From Hyphomicrobiaceae bacterium (GTDB lineage Bacteria; Pseudomonadota; Alphaproteobacteria; Rhizobiales; HXMU1428-3): a stretch of 22,570 nucleotides of DNA. Where the stretch lies: contig JANQQH010000066.1 in NCBI GenBank assembly GCA_028285025.1, positions 1 to 22,570 of the forward strand, read 5' to 3'. Under the pieces are notes generated by a model, which was not told the origin of the DNA, did not search any database, and saw nothing but the letters and a program-made list of their open reading frames with translations. The first letter of the stretch is position 1. The number at the start of each line of letters is the position of its first letter. Positions 1-7,722 of the stretch are shown piece by piece. The translations under genes were made by a program, and so were the position numbers.

Positions 1-924
1 GTCAAAGCGATATTCATAGCTGGCAGAAAGTTTTGTATTCTTGCCAAGCTTAAGGGCCGCCGTTGGATTAATGCCAATACGCTCCACCTCATAGTGATCG
101 CGAAAGCCTTCAGAATTCTCATACATTGCGTTCAAACGAATGGCGAAATTCTCTGAAATTTTATCGCCAACATCAGCGGTAAAGTAGCGCTTATCAAAGC
201 TACCCAATGTTGCAGTGCCTTCATAGATTTTCTCGCCATTGGCCTGTTTCGTGACGCGGTTAACAATACCACCAGCACCGCCGCGTCCAAAGATGAGAGC
301 AGAGCTGCCCTTTAAAACCTCAACCGCCTCAACATTATACAAATCCCTAAAGTATTGAATGTCGTCGCGCACGCCGTCTGTAAAAAAGTCAGCGGTGGTT
401 TCCTGCCCGCGAATGGTGATCTGGTCGCGATGCCCCTCACCTTGTTGTATCGTTACGCCTGGCACATAAAGAAGGGCTTGCCCTAGACTGATGCTGCCTG
501 TGTCTTCAGCAAAATCATCGGTGATAATGTTGATGGTTTAAGGAATATCAAGCAGGGGTGTGTTCGTCTTCGTGGCGGTTGATGTTCCTTCGGCAATATA
601 ACCATCAAGACCGCTGACACCACGATTGACGGTATCTCCTTCTGAAACATCCCCCCCGGGACCCTTATTGGTTTTATTCTGGTCAGTAGAGACTTGCTCT
701 TGCCCTTCTACAACAATTGTATCCAAGTCAGAACCCTGCTGGGCGGCAACTTCACTCGAATTTTGAGATATAGCGAGACCAGCGGTTAATGAAAAAACAA
801 GCGTGCCAAAGCAAAGTGCCCGCAGTGAAACTGTACTTTTTATATATTGAGAAAAATCAGCCTTGCTCCTTGCTCGCGTAAAGTTCCGTGTTCGCGCGCA
901 GAAACGCTCTTTTAGAGTACACAT
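1..924 (-). pseudogene. TonB-dependent siderophore receptor, 5' part, interrupted by in-frame TAA
   Basis: Outer-membrane receptor for active uptake of ferric siderophores or similar ligands, energised by TonB. The start at 924 has an AGGAG five bases upstream. Residues 1-60 hold a long basic region and a hydrophobic signal-like segment; a TonB box (DTIVV) lies at about residues 68-72. After residue 128 (LLDIP) the frame hits TAA at 540-538. The same frame then runs open to base 1, reading TINIITDD, then the plug motifs LLYVPGVTIQQGEG, ITIRGQETTADFFTDGVRDD, VEVLKGSSALIFGRGGAGG and IVNRVTKQA, then barrel strands. Family members read DIPQ(S/T) at the stop position, so one CAA-to-TAA change explains it. 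No frameshift is visible. As written only a 128-aa fragment would be made, so the gene is called broken. Readthrough or a sequencing error remain possible. The 3' end lies outside the window. Confidence 0.85.
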
Positions 925-1313
925 AACAACTCCTAATTTATGAGATTAAAACTTTGGCTAGAGCGAACAAAGCAAAACCATCAAGGAGCTGTCACTGTGG
1001 CTAATTTAAGCAACAAACTAGATGCTGTTCTGCCTGCGGTCAATAGACTTATGAGAGGTGCGACAAAAGGTTTACATCAAGATGTGGCTATATCGCATCA
1101 ATGGTCGTCCGCGGAGCGCGGTTGTTGGGTGGGCAATCTAAAGTACCACCAAAAAACTTGCCACTCCATCGCTTGGCGGCAGCGCAGCTCGCACTACGTA
1201 AAATTGCCCATCATCTAAAGACAAAAAACGTAGGCCGCATGGCCGTCAACGCGTGAGCGTTGCCCAACGGAGGGCGGGAGCGAAGCTCCCTCTGCCCGTG
1301 AGACAAAAAAAGC
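925..1313. other. Hairpin-rich spacer with possible decayed insertion-element remnant
   Basis: No convincing intact gene was found. The plus strand has a 92-codon open frame (940-1218) with a weak similarity, from memory, to the C-terminal tail of IS110-type transposases (VTVANLSNKL resembling VTVALANKLAR). Another plus frame ending at about 1256 reads LPLHRLAAAQLALRKIAHHL. Bases from about 1110 to 1300 are clearly more GC-rich than the flanks. Three short stems lie in tandem: GGCC/GGCC (1233-1244), CAACGC/GCGTTG (1247-1262) and GGGAGC/GCTCCC (1276-1290). The transposase reading is a guess. Confidence 0.35.
1223..1250 (-). terminator. Possible terminator downstream of the histidine kinase
   Basis: On the minus strand a weak stem (ACGGCC ATGC GGCC..CGT) is followed by a run of six T (plus-strand A run at 1223-1228). 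It lies about 65 bases past the kinase stop codon, after two other stems (1247-1262 and 1276-1290) that lack T runs. The stem is short, so the call is tentative. Confidence 0.35.
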
Positions 1314-2774
1314 TTATTCATTCAACAAATGAATAAGCAAAGCGCGCAACTCTGCAGGTTCCACCGGTTTGGTCATAAACTCACACTTTTCTTGTTCAGC
1401 CCGCTGCATTACATCTTTGGTTGGCGTCGCGCTCACAATAACACTGGGAATAGTTTTGTCGCGAAAAGAAGCAAAGCGTTTGCGAATTTCATGAACAACT
1501 TGCGGGCCAACAATGTCATCAGCCAAATGATAATCCGCAATAATTATATCCGGTTCGCGTTCGACATAATCAAGCTTTTCTTGAATGTTGCTAAGGCAAT
1601 CAGCAGTAATGCATTGTGCCCCCCATTTGGTAAGAAGCGTTTTCATTGCCATGGAAACATTGATGTCATCTTCAATCAGAACGATAAAAGCATCTTCTAA
1701 TTTTAGCAGTGTCGGTGCGTTGATCGGGGAAGGAGACAAATCTTCAATCAAATCTGTTTGCAATTTACTAATCGGTACGCTCACGCTAAATACAGATCCG
1801 TGATCAGGCTTGGAAGAAAAGCTAATCTCATGCCCTGTTGCATCGGCCATGCGGGCAACAATAGCAAGCCCCAATCCAAGCCCATCCTGATGAACCCCAT
1901 TTTGACAACGATGGAATTCATCAAAAATTCTGTGATGCTCATATGTCTCAATGCCAACACCGGTATCCCAAACCTCAAACAGCAAATGGTCGCCGCGACG
2001 GCGACAGCCAATCAGCACGCCGCCAGTCTTTGTATATCGCAAGGCGTTCGAGATCAGGTTTTGCAAAATCCGCCGTAAAAAAATCGGATCCGTGTCAACA
2101 ATAACAGGAAGAGTGAACAGTTTGAGCTTCAATCCTTTTTGCTGTGCAATGGCACTAAAATCAGTATACAAGCCCCGCAAGATCCGGTCAGAAGGAAAGC
2201 GGCAGATATCAGGAACGCTAACGCCGGCATCCAATTTGGAAATGTCAAACAAGGTGCGCAATAACTCTTCAAGTGTGATGAGCGAGCGATCAATCTGAGA
2301 AATTAAAGAGGCAGCTTGAGATGAGACCTTTTCTCCTTGCAAAGCAGACATATTCAGCCGCGCAGCACTTAAAGGTTGCAACAGATCATGACTAGCAGCA
2401 GCCAAAAATTTTGTCTTACTTGAGTTAGAGCGCTCCGCTTGTTCTTTAGCAATAGAAAGATGCTCGTTGGATGTTTTTAAATCCGAAAGAGCACCATGTA
2501 ATTCCATAGTGCGCGCTCGCACTTGTTCTTCTAACAAAATAGCCGATTGAAACAAAGAGTAGCTATTAGCGCGCTGATCCATAGACCGCTCAACGCGGCG
2601 AATAAGCGCTTGATTGATTTTTTCTAATTTCTCAATGCGCGACAAAAGCTCGCCTTCTCGAGACGACGTCATGTCATGAGGTTTGGCCCCAAACGTTTCT
2701 TCTTCTAAAATTAAAACCGGAGTTGGTTTACTGTCTTTATTGCCGGTAATGGAAAAGTCTTTGTCTTTTGTCAT
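1314..2774 (-). CDS. Hybrid sensor histidine kinase, NahK-like partner of the FIST protein
   Basis: Cytoplasmic two-component hybrid kinase of 486 aa. Residues about 40-118 look like a coiled coil. The HisKA H-box FLAAASHDLLQPLSAARL puts the phospho-acceptor at His129; this H-box resembles NahK/ErcS'-type kinases. HATPase motifs follow: N-box LQNLISNALRYT (about 237-248), G1 DTGVG (270-274), F-box IFDEFH (283-288) and G2 GLGLGLAIV (298-306). A C-terminal receiver holds Glu368/Asp369/Asp370, the phospho-acceptor Asp414, Ser448 and Lys469. There are no transmembrane segments and no recognisable PAS domain. Its ATG overlaps the TGA of the FIST gene upstream (shared ATGA), so the two should be translationally coupled. 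In Pseudomonas the NosP FIST protein regulates the adjacent NahK kinase, and that is the likely role here. The ligand and downstream phospho-acceptor cannot be read from the sequence. Confidence 0.9.
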   Translation of the reverse strand: MTKDKDFSITGNKDSKPTPVLILEEETFGAKPHDMTSSREGELLSRIEKLEKINQALIRRVERSMDQRANSYSLFQSAILLEEQVRARTMELHGALSDLKTSNEHLSIAKEQAERSNSSKTKFLAAASHDLLQPLSAARLNMSALQGEKVSSQAASLISQIDRSLITLEELLRTLFDISKLDAGVSVPDICRFPSDRILRGLYTDFSAIAQQKGLKLKLFTLPVIVDTDPIFLRRILQNLISNALRYTKTGGVLIGCRRRGDHLLFEVWDTGVGIETYEHHRIFDEFHRCQNGVHQDGLGLGLAIVARMADATGHEISFSSKPDHGSVFSVSVPISKLQTDLIEDLSPSPINAPTLLKLEDAFIVLIEDDINVSMAMKTLLTKWGAQCITADCLSNIQEKLDYVEREPDIIIADYHLADDIVGPQVVHEIRKRFASFRDKTIPSVIVSATPTKDVMQRAEQEKCEFMTKPVEPAELRALLIHLLNE

Positions 2775-3925
2775 TGTCCAATAGCAATTCCTGAGAAGGT
2801 CAAATTGAGATGCATTGAACGAACTTGCTCACCGTAGGTATTAAAGCCTATAACATGATTGTCTTTAAACAACTGGCTGATCTGCCCCTTACTTTGATTA
2901 ATCTCAGATATTATGCGTCTTTCCACACAATCAAATCCTAAAATGAGTTGCGGTGGTCCCAAGTCCTCACGAATAGAAGCAAATGTTTTTTCAATGCTAT
3001 CAACCATGTCATCTATATCAGAAAGCGTGAAAACAATCCCTTCGTCTATCGCACAATAGAAATTAAAGGCTCCATTCTCTAAAATATCCTGGATAGACCT
3101 AACATAACAATCGCCGCCAAAACACACACATAAAGGATGGCTGGCAAAGGTCATCTCGTTTAAGTCTTCTTCTCTCATACCCAAAGCATTGGCATAAGCT
3201 GTTGCCGCTGGCATAGCATTGAGTTCATAGACAATCCGATTTTCAGGATCAGCTTTCGTGACCACGAATTTAATATCAGTTGGCGTAAAACTATCTGATT
3301 TAAAAATATGGACCGGGCAGCGGCTCTCTATAAGCAATAAAATCGCAGCATTTTGATAAAACTGGCCATTATAAACAATCTTGGTTTCTTTAAAATTCCT
3401 GCCATCTCCTGCCGAACCCCCAACCAGGGGAATGTCTCTTAAGCCAGAATTAAAAGCAGAAACAAGCTGTTCCTCTTTAAAACACAGCCCATCAACCATC
3501 ATAAGAGCAAAACAGTGGGGTTTTAAAGTTGAGCGAGAATTTTGAAAATAATGAACCGCCTTATGAACTTTTGATTGGCTGTCTCGAAAGGAAAATTCAT
3601 CCAAATCCGGAAAAAAGACTGTTTCAACGCCAAATTCATTTTTTAAAAAGCCCAATCCAACCACCGCTTCATCTGAAATGCCATCAAGGGTCATTTCCCC
3701 AGCAGTGCTACAGCCATAAACCGGCGTATCGGGAAACATATCCATTAAATTATGTATGAGCGATATAGAGCTTAGTTTTTGGGAAAAAAAAACCAAAATG
3801 AAGGCAAACGGCCCTTGCCCTAATTGAGAGGAAAGCTCATGAGCAGCCTCTTGGCCGCTTGAACAGTATGATGCAGCAACTTTAATACTTTTAGAATGAG
3901 GTTCACATAATTGAGTCACGCTCAT
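2771..3925 (-). CDS. FIST-domain sensor protein, NosP-like
   Basis: Soluble sensor of 384 aa with FIST_N (about residues 30-220) and FIST_C (about 225-370) domains. Typical motifs are GCSTAGE (71-77), VGGSAGDG (168-175), LGFDCVERR (329-337) and IGFNTYGEQ (359-367). No signal peptide or membrane segment is seen, so it should act in the cytoplasm. Proteins of this build next to a hybrid kinase include NosP, a heme protein that senses nitric oxide. Several His residues (e.g. 10, 29, 58, 121, 125) could bind heme, but I cannot identify the ligand from sequence alone. Other FIST proteins have been proposed to bind small molecules such as amino acids. The start at 3925 has AGGA five bases upstream (spacer TATTC). 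It is first in an operon with the kinase. The upstream region carries a 14-bp direct repeat that may be regulatory. Confidence 0.85.
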   Translation of the reverse strand: MSVTQLCEPHSKSIKVAASYCSSGQEAAHELSSQLGQGPFAFILVFFSQKLSSISLIHNLMDMFPDTPVYGCSTAGEMTLDGISDEAVVGLGFLKNEFGVETVFFPDLDEFSFRDSQSKVHKAVHYFQNSRSTLKPHCFALMMVDGLCFKEEQLVSAFNSGLRDIPLVGGSAGDGRNFKETKIVYNGQFYQNAAILLLIESRCPVHIFKSDSFTPTDIKFVVTKADPENRIVYELNAMPAATAYANALGMREEDLNEMTFASHPLCVCFGGDCYVRSIQDILENGAFNFYCAIDEGIVFTLSDIDDMVDSIEKTFASIREDLGPPQLILGFDCVERRIISEINQSKGQISQLFKDNHVIGFNTYGEQVRSMHLNLTFSGIAIGQ

Positions 3926-3992
3926 GAATATCCTGTAAAAAAGGAAGGGTCTCCATATTAAGGAGCTTAGATTTAATTGTATTAATCCTCTT

Positions 3993-4024
3993 TATAATAC
4001 AAAAGATCGATATAATACAAAAGA
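3993..4024. repeat. 14-bp direct repeat upstream of the FIST/kinase operon
   Basis: TATAATACAAAAGA occurs at 3993-4006 and exactly again at 4011-4024, separated by TCGA, giving an 18-base period. It lies 68 bases upstream of the FIST start. It could be a tandem operator or part of the promoter; the function is inferred only from position. Confidence 0.6.
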
Positions 4025-4311
4025 ACAATATTTTGCGAATTATCTGAACTGAAAATAGAGTAAAAAATTAGGGCGTAAACTAATAAATGAACGATTCTCG
4101 GTCAGGCCAATTTTGTTATATTTTAACTATAAAACGACACTAGATATGGTTAATTTTCAAAATTTTGCAACGCAAGATACAGCCAAATTAGCCTGACACG
4201 TATAAGGGACGCTCTCACAACCCGTGCTGTTCATCGTCAAACAACTTATAACTGATAAAGGCAAAACACCCCGTATAATGCCCTTATAATGTTGTTTTCC
4301 TAGCAAAACGC

Positions 4312-4357
4312 GGCTTGTGAGGGGCCAAAAACAGTTAATTTATGGGCACAAGCCCCT
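4312..4357. other. Alternative stem-loop pair of unknown role
   Basis: GGCTTGTG (4312-4319) pairs perfectly with CACAAGCC (4347-4354). Alternatively AGGGGC (4320-4325) pairs perfectly with GCCCCT (4352-4357). The right arms overlap, so only one stem can form at a time. There is no T run after either and no clear promoter before them. It could be a structured RNA, an operator or chance. Confidence 0.35.
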
Positions 4358-4915
4358 AGTGAACAGATTAAAAAGACCTGTAACAGCCTAGAAAATCACT
4401 CCGATAACACCAAAAATGATTCTAAAATGCCGAGTAATCGCCCAAAAAAGAATGATTCAGGGCTAGGGAATGAAAAAGTGTAACAACAAATAACAGTTTT
4501 TGCACAGATAGGAAGATAAATAAGGTCAGTTTTTGAACCTGCTGATCTTAGAAAAAAATGTCAAAAACATTGTCCATTTGATAAATGAAATAGCCTAATG
4601 AGCCAGTCTCGCGCCGGTGAGAAAAGAGCTATAAAATTAAATTTATTCAGCCTGCAAATTTGAATTTTTTTATGAACATAAGGCCATAAATTTTGTATGA
4701 GAAAAAGCATATAAGGCAATGATATATATAATGAAAAACAAAAAATTAAGAGCGGGTTAATATTAATAAACATGGTATAAAAGACGTTAACCAGTTAATA
4801 ACGATACCAACATATACTAACAATGTGGGGATTAGTGCTGATAAGTTATTGCATTAATCCATCATTATAGGTGAGGATGAGAGTGATCGCCGCATAAAGC
4901 GTCCGAATATGGCTC

Positions 4916-5060
4916 GTGACGAAAATGTCACAAGGTTGTATTTAATCCCACACAATGTGGCGGTTTTTATTTACGGGAAGGTCTAGCTTCGTTACAGATT
5001 TGGAACGTGAAGTTTTTCGAGGGACGGGGATCGAACGGTTTATAAACCGGGGGGCCGTTC
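4916..5060 (+). promoter_or_regulatory. Structured leader region upstream of the porin gene
   Basis: The 200 bases before the porin start contain several perfect inverted repeats. They are GTGAC/GTCAC (4916-4931), CCACA/TGTGG (4948-4960, followed by CGG and five T) and GAACGG/CCGTTC (5033-5060). Overlapping the last one is the 14-bp palindrome CGGTTTATAAACCG (5036-5049). The last two cannot form together. This suggests a folded 5' untranslated region, but no known riboswitch or thermometer family is recognised. Confidence 0.4.
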
Positions 5061-5122
5061 TTTTGAATTCACCTTTAAGTCGCGTCACAATTTGGCGCCC
5101 GAACAAGAATAGGAGAATAGGA

Positions 5123-6430
5123 ATGATTGGGGGACTTATTAAATCCAATCGCTTTGCAGCTCTCACTGGTTCAGTTTTACTGGCGGGTGGTTTAGCTGTA
5201 AGCCCTGCACAAGCAGCCGACTTTGGCGGTGACTGCTGCGCAGATTTAGAAGAGCGTGTCGCTGTTCTGGAAGCCACGACTGCACGTAAAGGCAATCGCA
5301 AGGTTTCATTGACCATTTCTGGTTATGTTACTCAACAAATCATGGTTTGGGACGATGGAACAGATTCTGACGCCTATGTCGGTACCGCTCTGGACGACTT
5401 GACAAGCCGTTTAACATTCGCTGGTAGCGCTAAGATCAACTCAGAATGGTCAGCCGGTTACAGCATCTATTTCTCAATCGAAACAGATAACCTTTTCCAA
5501 GTCACTCAAAATGATGACGATGGCGGAGGGGGTGTTGAGATTGAAAACAACCTCTTCTGGATCAAGAGCGAACAACTTGGTAAAATCAGCTTGGGTCGCA
5601 TGAACCATGCAACTGATAATATTCCAATTACAGACTTGTCTGGCTTGGGTAGCATCTTTGCAGCAAATGTTGTGATCTTTGATGGCGCGAGCTTCTTTCT
5701 AAGAGCCAACGGTGCTAACCTTACTACAGGTGGAGCGGATCCAACCAATCTTAACTGGTCTACTATCAGCCATTGTCACGCTGTTAACGCCGGTATCTTC
5801 GGTGACTGTTCTGGTGACCGGACAGATTCAGTGCGTTATGACAGCCCAACAATTGCTGGTTTCGTTTTTTCTGCCTCTTGGGGTGAAGACGATCTATATG
5901 ATGTTGCATTAAGATATGCTGGTGAATTTGGTGACATCAAAGTGGCCGCAGCCTTCGGTTACACTGTCCGCAGTGGTGACTCAGGCGTTGGTACTGCCGG
6001 TATCAATAACCAGGCTCGCTCAGAACTTGTTCAAGGTGCCATTTCTATTATGCACACGCCAACAGGTCTCTTCGTTTCTGCAAACGGCATGATTGATCAG
6101 CTTGACATAGCTGGCCAGCCAGATGCTGAGAACTTCTGGGTTAAAGCAGGTATCAGACAACGCTGGAATTCACTTGGCGCGACTGTGCTTTATGGTGAGT
6201 ATGCAGTAGGTGATGATCAATATGCCAATGGTGCAACACTTGCTGGCGACCTCATAACAGCCACTGAGTTCACACGTTATGGTCTTGGTATTGTTCAAGA
6301 GATTGATGCAGCTTCAATGTCTATATGGGCCAAGTGGCGTCACCATGAAGGTGAAATCACCGCTGCTGGAGCCACAACAGATCTTGATGAGCTAGATATG
6401 TTCTTGGTCGGTGGCGTAATATTCTTTTAA
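5123..6430 (+). CDS. Outer-membrane porin (Porin_2 type)
   Basis: Beta-barrel general-diffusion porin of 435 aa. The start at 5123 is chosen because AGGAGAATAGGA precedes it and the protein then begins with a clean signal peptide (KSNRFAALTGSVLLAGGLAV, ending SPAQAA-DF). The open frame extends upstream to 4955, but that part is arginine-rich and overlaps the structured leader. The mature N-terminus carries a short coiled-coil-like stretch (CCADLEERVAVLEATTARKG), followed by VSLTISGYVTQQIMVWDDG, typical of Hyphomicrobiales porins. Alternating barrel strands follow, and the chain ends in VGGVIFF with a C-terminal Phe as the BAM complex expects. It is a single-gene unit with its own terminator. 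The codon usage is regular, as in a well-expressed gene. Confidence 0.92.
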   Translation: MIGGLIKSNRFAALTGSVLLAGGLAVSPAQAADFGGDCCADLEERVAVLEATTARKGNRKVSLTISGYVTQQIMVWDDGTDSDAYVGTALDDLTSRLTFAGSAKINSEWSAGYSIYFSIETDNLFQVTQNDDDGGGGVEIENNLFWIKSEQLGKISLGRMNHATDNIPITDLSGLGSIFAANVVIFDGASFFLRANGANLTTGGADPTNLNWSTISHCHAVNAGIFGDCSGDRTDSVRYDSPTIAGFVFSASWGEDDLYDVALRYAGEFGDIKVAAAFGYTVRSGDSGVGTAGINNQARSELVQGAISIMHTPTGLFVSANGMIDQLDIAGQPDAENFWVKAGIRQRWNSLGATVLYGEYAVGDDQYANGATLAGDLITATEFTRYGLGIVQEIDAASMSIWAKWRHHEGEITAAGATTDLDELDMFLVGGVIFF

Positions 6431-6474
6431 TCCTAACGGATTAAAAAAGATAAGGTTCATCGAAACCTAAATTT

Positions 6475-6506
6475 AAACGGCCTCATTGCAAAATGAGGCC
6501 GTTTTT
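6475..6506 (+). terminator. Strong intrinsic terminator of the porin gene
   Basis: A perfect 13-bp stem (AAACGGCCTCATT, 6475-6487, with AATGAGGCCGTTT, 6492-6504) has a four-base loop and runs into TTTTTAT. It lies 45 bases after the porin stop. The A-rich left arm could let it work weakly on the other strand too. Confidence 0.93.
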
Positions 6507-6562
6507 ATTGTGTCTATAAAGAATTATGATTACCTTCTATTTTTTGAGGAGGGTGAAGAAAG

Positions 6563-6592
6563 TTGCTCGAGGCTTGTTCATCTATAATATAA
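6563..6592 (+). promoter_or_regulatory. Possible leader peptide or leaderless promoter before azlC
   Basis: TTG at 6563, ten bases after AGGAGG (6547-6552), opens a nine-codon frame (read LEACSSII after the start) that stops at 6590-6592, one base before the azlC ATG. On the alternative reading TATAAT (6583-6588) is a -10 box that would start transcription at the azlC ATG itself. The two readings compete; neither is proven. Confidence 0.25.
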
Positions 6593-6593
6593 A

Positions 6594-7298
6594 ATGAAAA
6601 AAAAACTTATAATCGCCGGCGCAAAATCAGCCTTTGCCCTCCCAGGTATTATATTAATGATTACTTTTTTTGCGTTCGGTGCCATGGTGCGAGCGCTTGA
6701 ATTCCCCCTGGCTGTCGGCATCGGATTGACCCTGTCAACTTTCGCCATTCCCAGTCAGATTGTTTTGTTGGATGAAATATCAAGAGGCACAGCGGTTATC
6801 ACAACAATGATTGCGATCACCTTAACCGCAGTTCGTCTTTTTCCTATGACGATGTCCCTCATGCCCATATTACGCACCCCTTCAACACCAAGATGGCAGC
6901 AATACGCATTGTCGCATTTCATTGCGGTATCAGTCTGGGTGCAATCAATGTTTTCTTTGCCAAGCCTAAAGCGACAAGACCGTATACCCTTTTATCTGGC
7001 CCACTGCCTAACCATAATAAGTCTAACGGTAGCAACAACCATTGCCGGTTTTTATATTGCCCAATCTTTGCCCCCGCTTTACTTGGCTGCTGCATTGATG
7101 ATCACGCCTCTATACTTTTTTTTGTCTCTGTTTCATACCGCGACGCGAAAGGCAGAAAAATATGCGTTTCTCTTTGGAACAGCATTAGCCATCCCCATGA
7201 TGAGCCAAATCCCAGATTATGCGCTAATCCTTGCTGGACTGATCGGGGGCTCTATGGCTTATTTTTTAGACCGCTTGTTAAATAGAGACAGGAAATAA
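6594..7298 (+). CDS. azlC: AzlC-family branched-chain amino acid exporter, large subunit
   Basis: Inner-membrane protein of 234 aa with about six to eight hydrophobic helices. It matches the AzlC/YgaZ family, which exports branched-chain amino acids (and in some cases related compounds) together with a small AzlD partner. Visible family features include the early glycine/phenylalanine-rich helix LMITFFAFGAMVRALEF, TFAIPSQIVLLDEI, the region AVRLFPMTMSLMP and a final GLIGGSMAYFLDRLL helix. The ATG at 6594 has no Shine-Dalgarno directly before it: an AGGAGG lies about 40 bases upstream, and a TATAAT ends five bases before the ATG. Initiation may therefore be leaderless or coupled to a nine-codon upstream frame (6563-6592). 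It forms an operon with azlD, 36 bases downstream. Confidence 0.88.
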   Translation: MKKKLIIAGAKSAFALPGIILMITFFAFGAMVRALEFPLAVGIGLTLSTFAIPSQIVLLDEISRGTAVITTMIAITLTAVRLFPMTMSLMPILRTPSTPRWQQYALSHFIAVSVWVQSMFSLPSLKRQDRIPFYLAHCLTIISLTVATTIAGFYIAQSLPPLYLAAALMITPLYFFLSLFHTATRKAEKYAFLFGTALAIPMMSQIPDYALILAGLIGGSMAYFLDRLLNRDRK

Positions 7299-7334
7299 GC
7301 CAACCGTTCATACGATTGACTTGATAAAAACTAT

Positions 7335-7667
7335 ATGACCGAAACTCAAACAATCTTATTTCTTGTTATCTTAGGCTTTCTAGCAACTGAACCATGGCGC
7401 TGGCTAGGCGTTTTCTTATCCAAAGATTATGATGAGGATCACGAAGTCATTAAATATGTCCGCGCCATCTCCACAGCACTCATTGCAGCTTTGGTAATGC
7501 GTCTTATTTTTTCCCCGCCAGGCGTTTTGTCGCAAACAGAATTATCATCACGCCTGATCGCTATTGTTACAGCAATGCTTGTGTATCTACTAGCCAAACA
7601 AAATATTCTGCTAGCTTTAAGTGCTGGTATTTTGGTATTTCTCATGTTTGAAAGCGCTTTGGTATAA
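7335..7667 (+). CDS. azlD: AzlD-family branched-chain amino acid exporter, small subunit
   Basis: Small inner-membrane protein of 110 aa with about four hydrophobic helices. It is the usual partner of AzlC in branched-chain amino acid export. Family features include LGFLATEPWRWLGVFLS near the N-terminus, a charged loop (KDYDEDHEVIKYV), RAISTALIAALVMRLIF, and a last helix LALSAGILVFLMFE. Length and helix count fit the family. The start at 7335 has only a weak ribosome site; it follows azlC by 36 bases on the same strand, so co-transcription is likely. The next gene is convergent. Confidence 0.85.
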   Translation: MTETQTILFLVILGFLATEPWRWLGVFLSKDYDEDHEVIKYVRAISTALIAALVMRLIFSPPGVLSQTELSSRLIAIVTAMLVYLLAKQNILLALSAGILVFLMFESALV

Positions 7668-7722
7668 AAGCAGTTTTCTAAACAGTTTATCGGTGTTTAA
7701 AGCAGCCACACCATCAAAGGCC

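Larger units (their letters stand above)
3926..4900. other. Long AT-rich intergenic region
   Basis: About 1 kb with no convincing gene. It holds the 14-bp direct repeat near the FIST operon and a region with two mutually exclusive stems (4312-4357). It also has TATAAT-like boxes at 4274 and 4285 without good -35 partners. A 70-codon minus frame at 4561-4773 is made of low-complexity AT-rich codons and has no persuasive ribosome site, so it is not called. Confidence 0.6.

Noticed and set aside
4561..4773. 70-codon minus frame, hydrophobic
   Set aside because: It is low-complexity AT-rich sequence in a gene-free region, without a ribosome site or family features.
5025..5050. Resemblance of GGGGATCGAACGG to a reversed tRNA T-arm
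   Set aside because: There is no matching acceptor, anticodon or D arm on either strand.
4955..5122. Upstream extension of the porin open frame
   Set aside because: The signal peptide and AGGAG support the start at 5123; the extension is Arg-rich and overlaps hairpins in the leader.
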